A stretch of 23,308 nt of DNA, from positions 1-23,308 of the forward strand of contig DALTVZ010000174.1 of assembly GCA_029987315.1 (NCBI GenBank), read 5' to 3'. Positions 1 to 8,609 of this stretch are shown in pieces. Made by a program: the position numbers and the translations under genes. Below the pieces are notes generated by a model, which searched no databases, was not told where the DNA came from, and worked only from the letters and a program-made list of their open reading frames with translations. How positions within the stretch are numbered: position 1 is the stretch's first letter; every line of letters begins with the position of its first letter. Source of the DNA: Methanocorpusculum sp. Its GTDB lineage: Archaea; Halobacteriota; Methanomicrobia; Methanomicrobiales; Methanocorpusculaceae.

Positions 1-238
1 ACGCTTTGGCGAGCCGCAGATCATCCACTTCGGTCCAAATGACCGTGTCGCAGGATATTCTATGACACAGCTCATCGAAACCTCTCTCCTCTCCGCTCAC
101 TTCGCCAACGATAAAAATGCAGCCTACATTGACATCTTCAGTTGCAAAGAATATGCACCCTCCGTTGCCGCAGCATTTTGCAAGAAGTTCTTCGGTGCAA
201 AGGGAATGAACAACACTGTGTTCTTCAGAACGATATAA
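1..238 (+). CDS. S-adenosylmethionine decarboxylase-like protein (3' part)
   Basis: Only the last 78 codons are present, read from base 2 to the TAA at 236-238; the start lies before the window. The residues resemble the C-terminal half of small self-processing AdoMet decarboxylases: an IIHFGP stretch, then GYSMTQLIETS, SAHFAND, AYIDIFSCKEY, and a closing FFGAK block. In that family the IETS/HF and D-F-SC regions are conserved, and the enzyme makes decarboxylated AdoMet for polyamine synthesis through a pyruvoyl group formed by self-cleavage. The cleavage site itself would be upstream and cannot be seen. The gene ends in its own terminator and is well separated from the gatC operon, so it probably belongs to a separate transcription unit. 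The family call rests on motif memory from a partial protein. Confidence 0.68.
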   Translation, partial: RFGEPQIIHFGPNDRVAGYSMTQLIETSLLSAHFANDKNAAYIDIFSCKEYAPSVAAAFCKKFFGAKGMNNTVFFRTI

Positions 239-269
239 ATCCGTTCTGAAAACACCAATTATTTTTTTT
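224..269 (+). terminator. Stem-loop plus T8 terminator over the stop codon
   Basis: A perfect 9-bp inverted repeat (TTCAGAACG at 224-232, CGTTCTGAA at 242-250) encloses a 9-base loop holding the TAA stop of the decarboxylase gene. A run of eight T follows at 262-269, with further T-rich sequence to about 300. The left arm encodes the last residues (F-R-T). This resembles a bacterial intrinsic terminator, although archaea can terminate on the T-tract alone. Confidence 0.7.
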
Positions 270-538
270 AACTTTTGAATTTTTAGTTTATGTTTTTCTA
301 ATCATCCGAAATTTTTGTAGCGTTTTGGATGTCGTTTGATATTTGATTTGTATTGGTACGTGCAGACTGTTTCCCAAATCTTTGGAAGGGTGATATGATA
401 GTAGTTTTCATCTGTATTTTTTTAGGTATCAATAAAACCGCACTATAATATGTAATATGCGCTTTTGCCTCCAGAGTAGCCCCTCGATACGGTTAATCAC
501 TAGGCAATGCCCACATTTTTACTGCCCGAGTGACAATC
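270..538. other. Non-coding spacer upstream of the gatC promoter
   Basis: This AT-rich stretch has no open frame that looks like a gene on either strand and no tRNA-like fold. It contains several T-runs, an A/T-rich block around 442-459 that could be a weak second TATA element, and an imperfect dyad at 497-533 next to the gatC promoter. I cannot support a small RNA here. Confidence 0.6.
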
Positions 539-590
539 CTTATAAACCCATAAACACTCACCACAAATGTACTAATTCTCAAAAGGAGAT
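539..590 (+). promoter_or_regulatory. gatC operon promoter and ribosome binding site
   Basis: A TATA box (CTTATAAA, 539-546) would place transcription start near 570. A strong Shine-Dalgarno sequence (AAAAGGAGAT, 581-590) lies 8 bases before the gatC ATG at 597. Together they predict a leader of about 25 bases and fix the gatC start. Confidence 0.72.
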
Positions 591-596
591 TCAATC

Positions 597-866
597 ATGA
601 TTAAGGAAAGCGACGTACTCCATATGGCCGAACTATCGGATATCGGCATTTCATCCGATGAACTAGGTAAATTTACCGAACAGTTCAACGCAATTCTCGA
701 ATACTTTGACATTCTCGATACCCTCGAGGCATCAACACCTCTCGAGCGCCAGCTCGTCAATATCTTCCGTGAGGATGAAGTCACCCCCTCCATATCGCAG
801 GAAGACGCTCTGCGAAATTCTCACAACCCTGAAGATGGGTATGTCCGTGCACCGAAGGTGGTCTGA
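597..866 (+). CDS. gatC: Aspartyl/glutamyl-tRNA amidotransferase subunit C
   Basis: This 89-residue protein has the normal GatC length and layout: an N-terminal helical region beginning VLHMAELSDIGIS, the FTEQFNAILEYFDILDTLE helix region, and a conserved end with LRNSHNPEDGYVRAPKVV. GatC wraps around and stabilises GatA in the GatCAB amidotransferase. In archaea, which usually have GatDE for Gln-tRNA, GatCAB is generally assigned to conversion of Asp-tRNA(Asn) to Asn-tRNA(Asn). It is the first gene of a five-gene operon and has the best promoter and ribosome binding site of the cluster. The TGA stop is separated from the gatA ATG by one base, which suggests coupled translation. Confidence 0.95.
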   Translation: MIKESDVLHMAELSDIGISSDELGKFTEQFNAILEYFDILDTLEASTPLERQLVNIFREDEVTPSISQEDALRNSHNPEDGYVRAPKVV

Positions 867-867
867 G

Positions 868-2142
868 ATGAACGATATCTATAACGCATATCTGAATACC
901 ACTGAGATATCCGGATCCGGTAAAGGTGTCCTTGCCGGGATCCGTGTTTCAATAAAAGATAACATATCCACAAAAGATATTGAGACGACCTGTGCCTCAA
1001 AAATACTCACAGGATACCTCCCTCCCTACGACGCACACGCCATAACCCTTCTGAAATATGCCGGCGCGACCATTGCCGGAAAAACCAATATGGACGAGTT
1101 TGGTATGGGTTCCACTACGGAAAATAGTGCTTTTGGTCCAGCATTGAACCCGGTTGATACGGCCCGCGTGACCGGCGGCAGTTCCGGCGGTTCTGCGGCC
1201 GCGATCGCAGGTGGACTTGTTTCCATGGCCCTTGGAACAGATACCGGTGGCTCTATTAGATGTCCTGCGGCATGGTGCGGGATCGTTGGCCTAAAACCAT
1301 CTTATGGCGTGGTTAGCCGTTTTGGTCTCATCGCCTATTCCAATTCTTTTGAACAGATCGGCCCTATGGCAGCAAATGTCAGGGATGTAGCCAAGCTCTT
1401 TTCCGTTATTGCTGGTCACGATTCAAAGGATTCGACCAGCGTCAGTAAACCGTATGATGGCAATATCACTCCTAGCATCAAAGGAAAGACCGTCGGGATT
1501 CCAAAGGAGTACTTTGGTGAAGGTGTCGATTCAGATGTCGCATCAAAAGTTCGCGAGGCTATCGACAAACTCGAAGAGCTTGGAGCAAAAATCGTGGATG
1601 TTTCTCTTCCTTCAATGAAGTATGCACTGCCAGCGTATTATGTGACCTGTACCTGTGAGGTAAGTTCGAATCTTGGCAGATATGATGGTGTTCGCTTCGG
1701 TCCAGAGCCGCAGATGAATCTCCCTTGGCATGAAGCCTACACAAAAGTTCGTGAAGCAGGGTTTGGAGACGAGGCAAGACGCAGGATCCTTCTCGGTACT
1801 TTTGCACTGACTGCTGGATACTATGGAAAATATTATGTTAAAGCCCAGCACGCAAGGCAGCTTATCGCCCGTGATTTTGCTGCTGCGTTACAGACATGCG
1901 ATATGCTTGCAGGTCCGACAATGCCAAATGTAGCTCCAAAACTCGGGGAACTCACAGCTGATCCCCTGCAGATGTATCAGTCAGATATTCTCACAGTCCC
2001 GGCAAACATCGCCGGCATCCCGGCCATTTCTGTTCCCTGTGGAACTGCTCATGGCATGCCTGTTGGTCTTCAGCTGATGGGGAAGATGTTTGGCGAGGAG
2101 ACCATTTTAAATGCAGCTCTTGCATATGAGGAGGCGATTTAA
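868..2142 (+). CDS. gatA: Aspartyl/glutamyl-tRNA amidotransferase subunit A
   Basis: The product is 424 residues. GatA is the amidase-signature subunit that hydrolyses glutamine and feeds ammonia to GatB. The Ser-cisSer-Lys triad is visible: Lys30 in SIKDN, Ser105 in the GGSSGGSA glycine-serine loop, and Ser129 in GTDTGGSIR. The spacing between these (75 and 24) equals that of the bacterial enzyme as I recall it (K79, S154, S178), so this N-terminus is about 49 residues shorter. I chose the ATG at 868 because the frame upstream of it overlaps gatC and encodes nothing like GatA, and because 868 gives a TGA-G-ATG junction with gatC. The stop is immediately followed by the gatB ATG, and a GGAGG at its 3' end serves gatB. 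Confidence 0.95.
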   Translation: MNDIYNAYLNTTEISGSGKGVLAGIRVSIKDNISTKDIETTCASKILTGYLPPYDAHAITLLKYAGATIAGKTNMDEFGMGSTTENSAFGPALNPVDTARVTGGSSGGSAAAIAGGLVSMALGTDTGGSIRCPAAWCGIVGLKPSYGVVSRFGLIAYSNSFEQIGPMAANVRDVAKLFSVIAGHDSKDSTSVSKPYDGNITPSIKGKTVGIPKEYFGEGVDSDVASKVREAIDKLEELGAKIVDVSLPSMKYALPAYYVTCTCEVSSNLGRYDGVRFGPEPQMNLPWHEAYTKVREAGFGDEARRRILLGTFALTAGYYGKYYVKAQHARQLIARDFAAALQTCDMLAGPTMPNVAPKLGELTADPLQMYQSDILTVPANIAGIPAISVPCGTAHGMPVGLQLMGKMFGEETILNAALAYEEAI

Positions 2143-3576
2143 ATGGCTGATGAAGATTTCACCGTTATCATCGGCCTGGAGGTCCACTGTCAGTTGGACA
2201 CCGCATCTAAGTTGTTCTGCGGTTGTTCGGCAGATTTCCGGGCTGATGCTCCAAACACCCATGTGTGTCCGGTATGTCTGGGTCTTCCTGGCGCTTTACC
2301 GGTCTTAAACAAAAAAGCGATCGAGTATGCCCTCAAAGTTGCTAAAGCTCTCAACTGCCGCATCCCGTATGAGGGAGAATTCTGCAGAAAGAACTACTTT
2401 TATCCTGATCTGGTCAAAGCATATCAGATCACAATGGGGGATAACCCGCTCGCGCTAGGCGGCTATATCGAGATCGAAGATGACGCAGGCAATCCCAAGG
2501 TCGTCAACTTAACTCGAATCCATGTTGAAGAAGATCCCGGCCGTCTCGTTCACATGGGCAACAAGGAACGCGGCCACTACACTCTTGTAGACTACAACAG
2601 ATCCGGTATCCCGCTGATCGAAATGGTTACAGAGCCGGAACTTTCCTCGCCCAAAGAGGCACGCCGTCTCTTAAACAAACTGCGGGCGACACTCGAGTAT
2701 CTCGACGTCTTCGATCCGGAAAAGGAAGGGAGCATCCGCGTTGATGCAAACATCTCTATCAAAGGGCATGAGCGTGTTGAGATCAAAAACATCTCCTCCT
2801 ACAAAGGTGTGGAAAAAGCTCTGACCTTTGAGATCACCAGACAGAAAAATCTCGTTAGAAGAGGCGGAACGATCTCCCGCGAGACCCGTCACTTTCAGGA
2901 AGGTAAAGGTACGACCACTTCTGCACGCTCGAAAGAGGTCGCGAACGATTATCGGTACTTCCCCGAACCCGATCTGCCGGTCATCCGAGTTTCTGACTGG
3001 GTAGCAAAAATCGCTCTCCCGGAACTTCCGGATGCACGCCGCGACCGATTCATGTCTCAGTATGGTATCGCCGTCAATCATGCAAGGACGTTGACAGGGG
3101 ATCTTCACCTGGCTGAGTTTTATGAACTCGTCGCCCCGGTGGGCGCTCAGATCACGGCATCATGGATCGCCGACATTCTGATAGGTGAACTCAACTATCG
3201 TGACATGCCGCTTGCGAAAATCACTGGTCATGCCGATCAGCTCAAAGAGCTCATCATTCTTGTTCGTGATCAGATGATCACCGACAAGGCAGGTATCGAG
3301 GTCCTTCGTGTCTGGCTCGACTCGCTGGATACAAATAGATCCGCCGAATCTCCCGCCGCGATCGTTGAACGCCTAGGTCTGACTCGTGAAGAGGGCGAAA
3401 GCTTTCGAGGCATCGTCGAAAAAACCCTCGCAGACAATCCTCAGGCAATAGCAGATCACAAAGCTGGTAAGAAAGGTGCGTTGAATTTTATTGTTGGCCA
3501 GGTCATGAAGGAAACCAAAGGGAAATCAGATCCGCGTGAGATTCATTCTATGATCGCTGAAATTTTAGGTGAATAA
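2143..3576 (+). CDS. gatB: Aspartyl/glutamyl-tRNA amidotransferase subunit B
   Basis: This 477-residue protein matches GatB in length and motifs. GatB is the kinase-like subunit that phosphorylates the tRNA-bound Asp or Glu and transfers ammonia to it. It opens with IIGLEVHCQL and has a probable zinc site from Cys26, Cys28, Cys42 and Cys45 (FCGC...CPVC). It continues with the FCRKNYFYPDLVKAYQITM active-site block, IHVEEDPGRL, and DYNRSGIPLIEMVTEPEL. The C-terminal third is the helical YqeY-like tail domain that contacts tRNA, ending in KGALNFIVGQVMKETKGK. The ATG directly follows the gatA TAA and is preceded by AGGAGG about 10 bases upstream. With gatC and gatA it encodes a complete GatCAB enzyme. 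Confidence 0.96.
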   Translation: MADEDFTVIIGLEVHCQLDTASKLFCGCSADFRADAPNTHVCPVCLGLPGALPVLNKKAIEYALKVAKALNCRIPYEGEFCRKNYFYPDLVKAYQITMGDNPLALGGYIEIEDDAGNPKVVNLTRIHVEEDPGRLVHMGNKERGHYTLVDYNRSGIPLIEMVTEPELSSPKEARRLLNKLRATLEYLDVFDPEKEGSIRVDANISIKGHERVEIKNISSYKGVEKALTFEITRQKNLVRRGGTISRETRHFQEGKGTTTSARSKEVANDYRYFPEPDLPVIRVSDWVAKIALPELPDARRDRFMSQYGIAVNHARTLTGDLHLAEFYELVAPVGAQITASWIADILIGELNYRDMPLAKITGHADQLKELIILVRDQMITDKAGIEVLRVWLDSLDTNRSAESPAAIVERLGLTREEGESFRGIVEKTLADNPQAIADHKAGKKGALNFIVGQVMKETKGKSDPREIHSMIAEILGE

Positions 3577-3578
3577 CT

Positions 3579-6386
3579 ATGCATCTCATAATTGCCGAAA
3601 AGAACATCGTTGCGGAAAGGATCGCGGCATTTCTGGCAGGCAAAGAAAAGGTCCAGGTCACTCGAGATGGGGTCGCTGCTCATTATACCTTCGATGACAC
3701 TGTTGTGATGGGTCTTCGCGGGCACGTTGTCGAGGTCGACTTTGTTGAAGGTTATAATAATTGGCGTAGCCCCGAACACCCACCCCGATCCCTGATAAAT
3801 GCTGGGATCACGAAGAAACCGACCGAGAAGAAGATCGTCGGCGTAATGCAAAAGTTGGCCCGCAAGGCAACACGCGTTACCATCGCGACCGACTACGATA
3901 CTGAAGGAGAACTGATCGGCAAGGAGGCATATGAACTCATTCGGGCAGTGAACATCAAAGTGCCGGTCGATCGTGCCAGATTTTCGGCGATCACCAAGGA
4001 AGAGATCATCAAATCTATTCAGGAAGCAACAAAGCTTGATTTCAATCTTGCAGCTGCCGGCGAGTCTCGCCAAATCATAGATCTTGTCTGGGGTGCTTCG
4101 CTGACCCGTTTCCTGTCTATAACCGCCCGCCGCGGGGCTGACAGTATTCTCTCAGTTGGGCGTGTGCAGAGTCCCACCCTTGCCATGATCGTAGATCGTG
4201 AACGCGAGATCGAAGCGTTCGTTTCAACGAAATATTGGGTACTTTCTTTTGCGACCATTAAGGACGACGTAGAACTGGAAGCACGTCATGCGCATGGCAG
4301 ATTCACTGATGAGGCCGAAGCGAAATCAGCATATGACGCAACGAAAAATCCGGTCAAAGTTACCGAGGTCATCACCGGTCAGAAGATCGATCGCTCCCCG
4401 ACTCCTCTGGACACAACGGCGCTCATCGTAGGTGCGAGCAGGCTTGGCATCTCAGCATCATACGCCATGAATCGCGCTGAAGATCTCTATATGCGCGGTT
4501 TCATCTCTTATCCGAGGACCGACAACACCACATATCCAAAGAGTTTGAAGATCTCTGAGCATCTGGATATATTTGCTCACGGATGTTTTGCCAAAGAGGT
4601 TGCATACGTCAAAGACCGGATGCGTTCTGTCCCGACCCGCGGTAAAAAAGAGACGACCGATCACCCGCCGATCTATCCAACCTCACTTGCAAATCGTGAG
4701 GAGATCGGTGACGATGTTTCCTGGAAACTGTATGAGTTCATCGTAAGAAGGTTTTTTGCGACACTCTGTATCGACGCAGAATGGGAGACCATGAAGGTCA
4801 ATATGTTAGCAGGGACTGAACCATATACCATCACAGGCGGCCGCATCCTTGAGGCTGGCTGGCGTGGCATCTATCCATATAGCAAAGCCGAAGAGAACAT
4901 CCTGCCTCAATTCACCACTGGTGAAACTCTCACGCTTGTTTCGAAAAATTCAGAAGAAAAGGACACTCAGCCTCCTGCCCGCTATTCACAGAGCCGGCTC
5001 ATCCAGAGAATGGAAGAGCTTGGTCTTGGAACGAAAAGTACTCGCCACGAGGTCATTAGCAAACTTGCCGGCAGAAAATACATAGAAGGCAATCCTATGA
5101 AACCGACGATCGTCGGTCGTGCGGTGACCGAGTCTCTTGAAGAGTTCGCCGGGACCATCACCGAACCGACCATGACCAAGACGCTTGAAGAGCACATGGG
5201 CGATATCGCCTCTGGGACAAAATCTATGGATGCAGTTCTTTCTGAGTCACGAAAGATGCTTTCCGGTATTTTTGTTGAGCTTGAGAAAAACGAGGCTGCG
5301 ATCGGTCGAGATCTGATGGATCGGACACGGGAGGAGCAGCTCATTGGTCCCTGCCCAGTCTGTGGAAAACCACTCATTATCAAGCGGAAGTTATCATCCC
5401 AGTTCATCGGTTGTTCAGGATATCCTGATTGTACATTTAATGCAGGCCTGCCGCCGGCGACGTGGGGGAACGCTATCAAAATGGATGAAGTGTGTCAGAT
5501 CCACCATGTGAACCATGTCCAGTTGTTAAGAAAAGGCGCCCCCCCATGGAAGATTGGCTGCCCGTTGTGTTCCCACATCAAATCGAACACAGATACCTTC
5601 CTTCTTCTTCCGGGAATGACGGAAGAAGGGATAAGAAAACTCAATTCAGTACATATCTATACTATCTCCGAACTGATTTCACGCGGGTCCGAGGGACTTT
5701 CCAAGAACCTTGGCCTTTCAAAATCTTCTTCTGAAAAACTGATCCAGGAGGCCGAAGGAGTACTGGCTATTCTGAAGAAACGGACTGAGTTGAAGAAATT
5801 TATTTCTGGACATATTGCTCCAAAGCGCGGACGTGGGCACTCTAAGGTAAGCGCGGCTCTTATCTCCCTGGGTGTTACTGATGTTGAGACTTTGTCTCGT
5901 TTTGATCCGACGGATCTTCTTGAGGCAAAACTCAGCGAAGCCGAGGCTTTCTCTCTTGTAGCCGAGGCAAAGAATCTGGTCAACATCTCTCGTATGAAGG
6001 AGTACGGCGTTCCTGCGATCACGCTGAAAAAGTATGCCAATGCCGGGTTCGATGACCCAGAGAAGTTTATTGCGGTCCATCCTGCAGGCTTGTCTTTAGC
6101 AACCGGCGTGTCGGTGACAACGATCTGCAATCACCAGAAACTGGTCGCTGAGAAACTTTGCAGGCCGTGTCCTGAAAAAATTAGCAAGGCCGCTTTTGAG
6201 ACTGGCATCGCCCCGCTCAGAAAAAAAGCTGATGATGAATTACTCACTCCACTTGCCCTTGCAGGTGTTTACAGCCCTGATCTTTTAGTGAAGGCTGATA
6301 TCAAAACACTTGCCAAAGTCACTGGCATTGAGGAGAAAAAAATATCTGATCTACAGAAATATGCAAAGAAGGCGGCAGAAAAATGA
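3579..6386 (+). CDS. topA: DNA topoisomerase I (type IA) with extended C-terminus
   Basis: This 935-residue enzyme relaxes negative supercoils through a 5'-phosphotyrosyl intermediate. The TOPRIM domain shows Glu7 and the acidic triad Asp105-x-Asp107-x-Glu109 (ATDYDTEGE). The catalytic tyrosine is Tyr311 in [23 protein letters not shown] and [12 protein letters not shown] are further type IA hallmarks. After the core come a four-Cys zinc ribbon (Cys592, Cys595, Cys612, Cys618) and a second Cys/His cluster (Cys639, His642/643, Cys661, Cys664). About 260 more residues follow, containing repeated helix-hairpin-helix-like blocks ([45 protein letters not shown]), probably for DNA binding. The ATG lies 2 bases after the gatB stop with AGGTGA just upstream; the 3' end overlaps pcrB as ATGA. 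The enzyme call is firm; the role of the tail is inferred. Confidence 0.93.
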   Translation: MHLIIAEKNIVAERIAAFLAGKEKVQVTRDGVAAHYTFDDTVVMGLRGHVVEVDFVEGYNNWRSPEHPPRSLINAGITKKPTEKKIVGVMQKLARKATRVTIATDYDTEGELIGKEAYELIRAVNIKVPVDRARFSAITKEEIIKSIQEATKLDFNLAAAGESRQIIDLVWGASLTRFLSITARRGADSILSVGRVQSPTLAMIVDREREIEAFVSTKYWVLSFATIKDDVELEARHAHGRFTDEAEAKSAYDATKNPVKVTEVITGQKIDRSPTPLDTTALIVGASRLGISASYAMNRAEDLYMRGFISYPRTDNTTYPKSLKISEHLDIFAHGCFAKEVAYVKDRMRSVPTRGKKETTDHPPIYPTSLANREEIGDDVSWKLYEFIVRRFFATLCIDAEWETMKVNMLAGTEPYTITGGRILEAGWRGIYPYSKAEENILPQFTTGETLTLVSKNSEEKDTQPPARYSQSRLIQRMEELGLGTKSTRHEVISKLAGRKYIEGNPMKPTIVGRAVTESLEEFAGTITEPTMTKTLEEHMGDIASGTKSMDAVLSESRKMLSGIFVELEKNEAAIGRDLMDRTREEQLIGPCPVCGKPLIIKRKLSSQFIGCSGYPDCTFNAGLPPATWGNAIKMDEVCQIHHVNHVQLLRKGAPPWKIGCPLCSHIKSNTDTFLLLPGMTEEGIRKLNSVHIYTISELISRGSEGLSKNLGLSKSSSEKLIQEAEGVLAILKKRTELKKFISGHIAPKRGRGHSKVSAALISLGVTDVETLSRFDPTDLLEAKLSEAEAFSLVAEAKNLVNISRMKEYGVPAITLKKYANAGFDDPEKFIAVHPAGLSLATGVSVTTICNHQKLVAEKLCRPCPEKISKAAFETGIAPLRKKADDELLTPLALAGVYSPDLLVKADIKTLAKVTGIEEKKISDLQKYAKKAAEK

Positions 6387-7063
6387 AGTGGCAAACTTGG
6401 CGGCATATCACCAAACTTGACCCTGATAAGGTCATTACGAAGGAAAGCATTGCAGAGATCGCCGCGAGTGAAACGGATGCTTTGATGCTTTCAGGCACAC
6501 TTGATGTCACGCCGGAAAATCTTGCTATGCTCTATGATAATGTCCGTGATGTCGGGCTTCCTCTCACTGTCGAACCTGCGGAGCCCTCTTGTGCTAGATT
6601 CGAAGGGATCGACTATGTCTTTGTTCCAAGCGTGTTCAATGCAGGCCACCCCGCTTTCATTACCGGTCTTCATAAAGAGTGGGCGCTGACCGCGAATATC
6701 CAATGGAATAAAGTGGTTCAGGAAGCCTATGTGGTTTTGAACCCTAATTCGTCTGTCGGAAAACTCACTCGTGCCAAATGTGATCTGAGCCCTGCTGAGG
6801 TTGCAGCTTATGGCGTGATCGCCGAAAAATATTTCTCCATGCCGGTTTTTTACATTGAATACAGCGGTATGTATGGTGACCCTGTCGTCACACGCGCTGT
6901 TTCAGAAGCTGTTTCACGGACGCGTGTCTTTTACGGCGGAGGGATAAACTCCGGTGAAAAAGCTGCAGAGATGGGGCAGTATGCCGACACGATCATCGTT
7001 GGAAATGCGGTTTACGAAGCTGGACCCGCAGTTCTAAAAGAAACTGTGAAGGCAGTTAAGTAA
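6383..7063 (+). CDS. pcrB: Geranylgeranylglyceryl phosphate synthase
   Basis: This 226-residue TIM-barrel protein belongs to the PcrB/GGGPS family, which joins sn-glycerol-1-phosphate to geranylgeranyl diphosphate. That is the first ether bond of archaeal membrane lipids. Visible family features are HITKLDPDK near the N-terminus (Asp13 in the magnesium-binding position), FVPSVFNA, the [11 protein letters not shown] loop (157-167), the phosphate-gripping [11 protein letters not shown] (184-194), and the final [10 protein letters not shown]. Length and residues fit the archaeal GGGPS rather than the bacterial heptaprenyl enzyme, but substrate chain length cannot be read from sequence alone. The ATG overlaps the topA stop (ATGA), so translation is probably coupled. 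It is the last gene of the gatC operon and is followed by T-tracts. Confidence 0.92.
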   Translation: MKWQTWRHITKLDPDKVITKESIAEIAASETDALMLSGTLDVTPENLAMLYDNVRDVGLPLTVEPAEPSCARFEGIDYVFVPSVFNAGHPAFITGLHKEWALTANIQWNKVVQEAYVVLNPNSSVGKLTRAKCDLSPAEVAAYGVIAEKYFSMPVFYIEYSGMYGDPVVTRAVSEAVSRTRVFYGGGINSGEKAAEMGQYADTIIVGNAVYEAGPAVLKETVKAVK

Positions 7064-7087
7064 AACCTTCTTTCCCTTTTATACTAT

Positions 7088-7109
7088 ATTTTTGTTTTTG
7101 CTTTTTTTT
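7088..7109 (+). terminator. T-tract terminator after pcrB
   Basis: Successive T-runs (T5 at 7089-7093, T5 at 7095-7099, T8 at 7102-7109) follow the pcrB stop, without a convincing hairpin. This is the oligo-T form common in archaea and would end the gatC-pcrB operon before the convergent purB. Confidence 0.65.
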
Positions 7110-7155
7110 GCAATATTTCTTTCTTTCAGGTTTTAGAAAAAATTGGGAATGCCCG

Positions 7156-7169
7156 CACAAAAAATTGTG
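7156..7169 (-). terminator. Short hairpin and T6 after purB
   Basis: On the minus strand, downstream of the purB stop, CACAA-TTTT-TTGTG forms a 5-bp AT-rich hairpin whose loop and right arm give a run of six T. A further T-run occurs nearer pcrB. It is a weak candidate for the purB end and lies within a 113-base convergent spacer. Confidence 0.4.
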
Positions 7170-7176
7170 ATAAAAA

Positions 7177-8520
7177 TTATAGGGTGCAATAAGGCGCTAA
7201 TTTTCTGATCAGATTCTCTACCTGAACGTCAGCAAGACCCACATAGGTTTCTGGCTGAAGAAGTTTTCCGATCTCCTCGGTCGAAACATACTCTGTTATC
7301 TGCGACTTTCCGGCAAGAATGTCCGCAAGCGGCATCTTTGCCGCAAGTGCCTCCATGCTCGCATCACGGATCATCTCATGTGCATCCTGACGTTTCATTC
7401 CGCGTTTCGTCAGTTCGATCATCACTGACTCAGCAAGATTGATCCCGTGAAGATATTGGAGATTACGCTTGACAGAATCGATATTGATCGTAAGATTTTC
7501 TATGACTCCGGTCATCACATGAAGACAGTGATCACACAGGATAGTTGTCTCGGGGAATGTTATCCGTTCAGAGGAGGAATTTGTCAGATCCCGCTCGTCC
7601 CAAAGCGTGTTGTTCATCAGTGCCGGTTCGACCATTGCGCGCACGATCCGTGCAAGGCCACAGACCTGCTCGCTCTTTATCGGATTCCTTTTATGTGGCA
7701 TCGTCGACGATCCAACCTGTTTCTTTGAAAACGACTCCTCGACCTCACCGATCTCTGTTCTCTGCAAGGATCTGATCTCTATACCGATCTTATCTAGAGT
7801 TGTTGCGATGTTTGCGAGCATGAAGATGTATTCGGCATATCTGTCGCGAGAGATCACTTGGGATGAAACATCCACCGATCCAATACCTAGGTATGCCATC
7901 ATTCCCGCCTGGACCTCAATGCCGTGCTCACCCATTGCGGCCATGGTTCCTACGGCTCCGGTCATCTGACCTATGACGACTCGTGGTCGGGTCTCTCTCA
8001 GCCTCAGGAGATGCCGGGAGATTTCAGATGCCCAGATCGCAAATCTGAGTCCGTATGTCGTTGGAACTCCCTGCTGCCCGTGTGTTCGCGCAATACAAAT
8101 GAGGTTTTTCGTCTGTTCAGCACGTCTTAGAAGTACGCTCATCAGCGTTTCGAGTTTTATCTCAAGCAGATTATACGCTTCTTTGAGCTGGAGCCCGGTT
8201 GCCGTATCTAAAATATCATTAGAGGTCGCCCCGTAATGGATCCAGCGTCCAGCATCTCCGCAAACCTCGGCAATGGCCCGGGTGATGGCCATCGTATCAT
8301 GACTGATCTCTGCTTCGATCTCCTTTGCACGATTGTGTGATGCCGATAGAGCTTGCTTCTCAATGATCTCTGCATCCTCTACTGGGATCATCCCTACAAC
8401 ACCTTGTGCATGGGATAGCGCTATCTCAGCACGGACGATACAGGTGAATCTGTTTTCCTCACTCCAGACACGTTTCATTTCAGGAGTTCCATATCGGAAA
8501 TCAATCGGATGTATTGCCAT
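7177..8520 (-). CDS. purB: Adenylosuccinate lyase
   Basis: This 447-residue enzyme of the fumarase/aspartase superfamily cleaves adenylosuccinate to AMP and fumarate, and SAICAR to AICAR, in purine synthesis. The superfamily signature SSTMPHKRNP spans residues 271-280 and carries the catalytic serine loop. HYGATSND is at 95-102, and the catalytic-base histidine region ARTHGQQGVP is near 144-153. Length is typical of PurB. The ATG at 8520 gives the family's usual beginning (MAIHPIDFRYGTPEMKRVWSEE), but no Shine-Dalgarno sequence is visible, so the mRNA may be leaderless or nearly so. It is a single gene, convergent with the gatC operon and divergent from the sulfur fusion gene. No purine-regulatory element was recognised. 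Confidence 0.96.
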   Translation of the reverse strand: MAIHPIDFRYGTPEMKRVWSEENRFTCIVRAEIALSHAQGVVGMIPVEDAEIIEKQALSASHNRAKEIEAEISHDTMAITRAIAEVCGDAGRWIHYGATSNDILDTATGLQLKEAYNLLEIKLETLMSVLLRRAEQTKNLICIARTHGQQGVPTTYGLRFAIWASEISRHLLRLRETRPRVVIGQMTGAVGTMAAMGEHGIEVQAGMMAYLGIGSVDVSSQVISRDRYAEYIFMLANIATTLDKIGIEIRSLQRTEIGEVEESFSKKQVGSSTMPHKRNPIKSEQVCGLARIVRAMVEPALMNNTLWDERDLTNSSSERITFPETTILCDHCLHVMTGVIENLTINIDSVKRNLQYLHGINLAESVMIELTKRGMKRQDAHEMIRDASMEALAAKMPLADILAGKSQITEYVSTEEIGKLLQPETYVGLADVQVENLIRKLAPYCTL

Positions 8521-8609
8521 AGTTAATTTAGTATTGGTTTTCTTTGGTTATGAGTTTGTCCGGTATGGGGCAGTTCTTTTTCTCTCTAAAAAACTAATAG
8601 TTATGCATC
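8521..8609. promoter_or_regulatory. Divergent promoter region, purB / sulfur fusion gene
   Basis: The 89 bases between the two starts must hold both promoters. For the plus strand, an A-rich element (TCTAAAAAAC, 8584-8593) sits about 23 bases before the GTG at 8610, compatible with a leaderless transcript. For purB only weak A/T-rich stretches near 8523-8545 are seen. Neither gene has a clear ribosome binding site. Confidence 0.4.

Noticed and set aside
345..400. Possible small RNA or tRNA remnant in the spacer before gatC
   Set aside because: A short CCAAA/TTTGG pairing has a loop of only two bases, and no cloverleaf or other known RNA fold could be built.
706..867. A longer gatA frame beginning inside gatC
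   Set aside because: The extra residues lie wholly over gatC and look nothing like an amidase N-terminus; ATG 868 gives the expected TGA-G-ATG junction and correct triad spacing.
2671..3108. Long antisense frames over gatB, topA, the sulfur fusion, aCPSF1 and smc
   Set aside because: They mirror codon bias of the real genes, have no recognisable motifs or ribosome sites, and are fully covered by well-identified proteins.
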